Shown: piece after piece, positions 5,675 through 7,596 of the stretch
How the letters are laid out: each line of letters begins with the position of its first letter
How positions within the stretch are numbered: the first letter of the stretch is position 1
NCBI GenBank assembly: GCA_023253615.1
Contig: JALRFZ010000117.1
Coordinates: 1-7,596 of the forward strand
Direction of reading: 5' to 3'
DNA: 7,596 nucleotides
Source: Verrucomicrobiales bacterium
Lineage (GTDB): Bacteria > Verrucomicrobiota > Verrucomicrobiia > Verrucomicrobiales > DEV007
Position numbers and translations under genes: made by a program
The notes under the pieces: model-generated
Told to the model about the DNA's origin: nothing
What the model saw: only the letters and a program-made list of their open reading frames with translations
Database searches by the model: none

Positions 5675-6532
5675 TCACTCCATGCCGAGCTTTTTCAACT
5701 TCGGCGAAATCACGACCCGGCAATAAGGATTCGTGTCCTTGTTGAGCTCGTAATAGTTCTGATGGTAGTCCTCGGCCACCCAGAACGTGGAGGCTTCCGA
5801 GATTTCCGTCACCGAGGGATTTTCATAGACCTTGCTGGCGTCGAGCGCCGCCTTGGACTGCATCGCGATGTTCCTCTGCTCGGGCGAATGATAGAAAATC
5901 ACCGAGCGGTACTGGGGCCCCTTGTCCGCTCCCTGCTGGTTGAGCGTGGTCGGATCGTGGGCCTGCCAGAAGACGTCGAGGATCTCCCCGAGCGTGATCT
6001 TCGCGGGATCGAACGTCACCTGGATGACCTCGGCGTGGCCCGTCGTCTTCGTACCGATCTGCTCATAGGTGGGATTCTCGACATGGCCGCCCATGTAGCC
6101 GGAGACCACGTCGGTGACGCCTTCGAGGCGCTCCATCACCGCCTCCGTACACCAGAAGCATCCGCCTCCGAGAGTGATGACATCTTTTCCTTGGGCTGCG
6201 GCTTCTCCTTGTTTCATGGGGGTCTTTTCAGGTGATTCTACGGCGGCGGGGGCGGAACCGGCCGCCGCGTTCGTGTTTTCCGGAGCAGCGGGGGCGGTCG
6301 CCGATGGCTCCGCAGGCTTCGCGGCCCCGGCGGGTTCGGGCGTTTCGGCAGGTGCCGGAGCAGGTGATTCGGCAGGCGCCGGAGCTGGCGTTTCGGCGGG
6401 AGCCGCCGGCTCCGAAGGGGCGGCCTTTTCCTCCGCCGGCGACGGCTGATCCTGACAAGCACACAAAAAGAGCACCGGAGCGACAAGCGCGGCGACGAAA
6501 CGGAGCGAACGGAAACGGGGGACGACTCTCAT
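5675..6532 (-). CDS. msrA: Lipoprotein-anchored peptide methionine sulfoxide reductase A
   Basis: MsrA reduces methionine-S-sulfoxide in proteins. The catalytic region begins at about residue 117 with GGGCFWCTEA (nucleophile Cys125), followed by GYMGGHVENPTYEQIGT, TGHAEVIQVTFDP, VFWQAHDPTTLNQQG, PQYRSVIFYHS and EDYHQNYYELN. It ends with NPYC, where Cys271 is a likely resolving Cys. I chose the ATG at 6532 over starts further upstream in the open frame (which runs to 6679). It gives a compact lipoprotein leader MRVVPRFRSLR plus a hydrophobic core ending LFLCAC, lipobox Leu-Cys-Ala-Cys with Cys26 as the lipidated residue. Between leader and enzyme lies an Ala/Pro/Glu-rich tether of about 85 residues, including 8-residue repeats. 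The enzyme is therefore expected on the periplasmic side, repairing envelope proteins, rather than in the cytoplasm. The lipobox has Cys at -2, somewhat unusual. No clear Shine-Dalgarno precedes this ATG. Confidence 0.93.
   Translation of the reverse strand: MRVVPRFRSLRFVAALVAPVLFLCACQDQPSPAEEKAAPSEPAAPAETPAPAPAESPAPAPAETPEPAGAAKPAEPSATAPAAPENTNAAAGSAPAAVESPEKTPMKQGEAAAQGKDVITLGGGCFWCTEAVMERLEGVTDVVSGYMGGHVENPTYEQIGTKTTGHAEVIQVTFDPAKITLGEILDVFWQAHDPTTLNQQGADKGPQYRSVIFYHSPEQRNIAMQSKAALDASKVYENPSVTEISEASTFWVAEDYHQNYYELNKDTNPYCRVVISPKLKKLGME
6342..6413 (-). repeat. 24-bp in-frame tandem repeat in msrA tether
   Basis: Three imperfect 24-bp units (6342-6365, 6366-6389, 6390-6413) encode eight-residue steps of the type PAPAPAE(T/S). 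The unit is a multiple of three, so gain or loss of copies would change tether length and not the frame. Confidence 0.8.
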
Positions 6533-6708
6533 GAGGGGAACGTGGTCCCGCACGGGCCATCGTGCAATCGCTTTGCGCACCATCCCCCTTCCCCGCATCG
6601 CGTGATTCCCCGGCAGTCCGTTCCGACATCTGCCACTCCTTTTCGACGCTCGCTTGAACAGCTTTTCACCACTGCGCAACTTTTTTTTCCGAATCAGGCC
6701 GAAAACCG

Positions 6709-6736
6709 TTGATTAATCCAATAACATCCTTATAAA
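6709..6736 (+). promoter_or_regulatory. Sigma-70-type promoter for the small operon
   Basis: TTGATT (6709-6714) and TATAAA (6731-6736) are separated by 16 bp, in an AT-rich stretch. The predicted start near 6743 leaves a leader of about 30 nt before the ATG at 6773. The msrA gene diverges to the left, so its regulatory region shares this gap (6533-6772). I saw no equally good promoter on the minus strand. A run of eight T lies at 6681-6688. Confidence 0.6.
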
Positions 6737-6772
6737 AATGCCATTGTTATTCCGTTTTTGACGGGAAGAAAC

Positions 6773-6985
6773 ATGGCCAGACCCAAGAACACGACCGAGA
6801 CGGTTCAGATCACGATCTCCACCACCCAACAGGTGAAGGATCTGCTCGAAGAGCTGTCCCGCTCGGGCTTCTACGGGAAAAACGCCGCCGAGACCGCGCA
6901 CATCCTCCTGAAAGAGAAAATCAGGGATCTGCAGGTGAGCGGACAGGCGCCCGGTCCTGACTTCTCCCCGTCGCGGGCGAAATGA
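6773..6985 (+). CDS. Small ribbon-helix-helix-like protein
   Basis: This 70-residue protein has the layout of a ribbon-helix-helix DNA-binding domain. After a basic MARPK start comes a short beta strand (ETVQITIS, 9-16), a first helix (about 17-31, QQVKDLLEELSRSG) and, after a Gly-Lys-Asn turn, a second helix (about 37-53, NAAETAHILLKEKIRDL). RHH proteins bind operator DNA as dimers through the strand. A Pro/Ser-rich tail of about 15 residues follows. I chose the ATG at 6773, with GGGAAG just upstream, over a TTG at 6758. A promoter lies 37-64 bp before the start and the next gene overlaps by four bases (ATGA). It may be a local repressor. Assignment is by predicted secondary structure pattern only. 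Confidence 0.75.
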   Translation: MARPKNTTETVQITISTTQQVKDLLEELSRSGFYGKNAAETAHILLKEKIRDLQVSGQAPGPDFSPSRAK

Positions 6986-7260
6986 CAATTCCACCACCAC
7001 TCATCACCACCGCCCACCCGACCGCCATGTATCTCCCCGAGCCCGCCGACCACTCCAGCAGTTCCCAGGCCCTCGCCCTGCTCTCCGCCGCTGCGATCGC
7101 CCCCTCGCAACTCTGTGAGAACGATCCCGCCACCAAGCAGGCCTTCGAGGACGGTCTCCGCGCGCTCGCCGAGGATATCGTGAAATTCCACCCCGGGCTC
7201 GCCCATCTCCTCATCGGGATGAGCACCACTCCCTGCCCTTTCGTCCACGGGCAGAATTGA
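6982..7260 (+). CDS. Unknown 92-residue protein, second gene of the small operon
   Basis: I do not recognise this protein. Its ATG overlaps the stop of the RHH-like gene (ATGA), which suggests translational coupling and supports this start. The alternative is the ATG at 7027 (residue 16), which has no Shine-Dalgarno either. The first 25 residues are Pro/Thr/His-rich and probably disordered. Residues 27-41 (SSQALALLSAAAIAP) and 50-80 (ATKQAFEDGLRALAEDIVKFHPGLAHLLIGM) look helical and amphipathic. There are two Cys (45 and 85) and no export signal. It could be a partner of the RHH-like protein. No toxin family is recognisable. Confidence 0.6.
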   Translation: MTIPPPLITTAHPTAMYLPEPADHSSSSQALALLSAAAIAPSQLCENDPATKQAFEDGLRALAEDIVKFHPGLAHLLIGMSTTPCPFVHGQN

Positions 7261-7290
7261 TCCGTTCACCGGCGCGCCCCTCCCCGGGCT

Positions 7291-7596
7291 TCACGCCCAG
7301 AGATTCAGCAACACCACGCCCGCCACGGCCACGACCGCACCGGCGAGGGCGAGGCGGCTCGGATGATCTCCTTCCGTGATCCGCGCCAGCGGCAGCATCA
7401 CGATCGGCGTCAGCGCCACCACCGCGAGGACGATCCCGCTCTCCAGATCCTGCAGCGCCCACTGGAAACAACTCACTCCGATCACGGGGCCGAACAGCGC
7501 CGCCCCCACCAGCCAGGGCGCCACCTTCCGGTCGAGGGGCGACCGCCAGCTTTCCCAATCCTTCCGAGTGCCGAAAAAGCGGATCAAGACCACCGC
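7291..7596 (-). CDS. EamA/DMT-type transporter, C-terminal part (gene continues beyond window)
   Basis: This is the last ~100 residues of an integral membrane protein. After a cytoplasmic-looking stretch (RKDWESWRSPLDRK) there are three hydrophobic segments: WLVGAALFGPVIGVSCFQWAL, then a segment beginning SGIVLAVVALTPIVMLP after LQDLE, and ALAGAVVAVAGVVLLNLWA at the very end. This spacing, the small-residue helix after a conserved Gln-Trp-Ala-Leu, and termination right after the last helix fit the second EamA repeat of drug/metabolite transporters. The substrate cannot be predicted. The frame is open to the window edge, so the start and the first repeat lie outside. Its stop is 30 bp from the convergent stop of the unknown 92-residue protein. 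Confidence 0.8.
   Translation of the reverse strand, partial: AVVLIRFFGTRKDWESWRSPLDRKVAPWLVGAALFGPVIGVSCFQWALQDLESGIVLAVVALTPIVMLPLARITEGDHPSRLALAGAVVAVAGVVLLNLWA

Noticed and set aside
5671..5677. Single CCGCTCA heptamer at the msrA stop codon, like the array at the window start
   Set aside because: The same heptamer also occurs inside a coding frame at 4692-4698, so one copy is expected by chance.
6533..6679. N-terminal extension of msrA up to an ATG at 6679
   Set aside because: It would place 49 mostly basic residues before a clear lipoprotein leader.
1..7596. CRISPR arrays, tRNA or rRNA genes, transposases
   Set aside because: No spaced repeats, cloverleaf-like segments, rRNA-like stretches or transposase motifs were seen on either strand.

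Overview
This is a GC-rich bacterial window with short AT-rich islands at its promoters. Two lipoprotein signals (MsrA and a broken lipoprotein) and two Sec signal peptides point to a Gram-negative with a developed cell envelope. I lean towards Verrucomicrobiota or a relative. This rests on general resemblance only (secreted paralogue family, the style of the small ribbon-helix-helix protein, several starts without a Shine-Dalgarno); no marker gene is present.

Left part (1-1832, minus strand): a heptanucleotide tandem array at the window edge supplies the stop codon of a GNAT acetyltransferase. Upstream of that gene, and probably cotranscribed with it, is a full-length alanine dehydrogenase (ald). 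Ald diverges from the central genes across a 172-bp gap. That gap holds an extended -10 element followed by a nine-cytosine run.

Centre (2005-5659, plus strand): two tandem, translationally coupled genes encode secreted paralogues of about 415 residues. Each has a conserved GPWGxLEYF block near the N-terminus and a C-terminal region that I read as NlpC/P60-like. The first copy has a Cys/GDL/His layout. In the second the Cys codon TGT is TGG (Trp), with another Cys one helical turn later. After an AT-rich gap with a perfect TTGACA and a 14-bp-arm inverted repeat comes a lipoprotein gene whose frame is broken by a 41-bp tandem duplication. Removing one copy joins a lipobox leader to a 287-codon downstream frame and gives one continuous protein. 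These three envelope proteins are the least explained and most interesting part of the window. A shared function is my inference from adjacency alone.

Right part (5675-7596): a lipoprotein-anchored methionine sulfoxide reductase A on an Ala/Pro-rich tether (minus strand) converges on the broken lipoprotein gene. An AT-rich intergenic region with a good sigma-70-type promoter drives a small operon of a ribbon-helix-helix-like protein and an unknown 92-residue protein overlapping by ATGA. The window ends in the C-terminal part of an EamA/DMT-type transporter on the minus strand.
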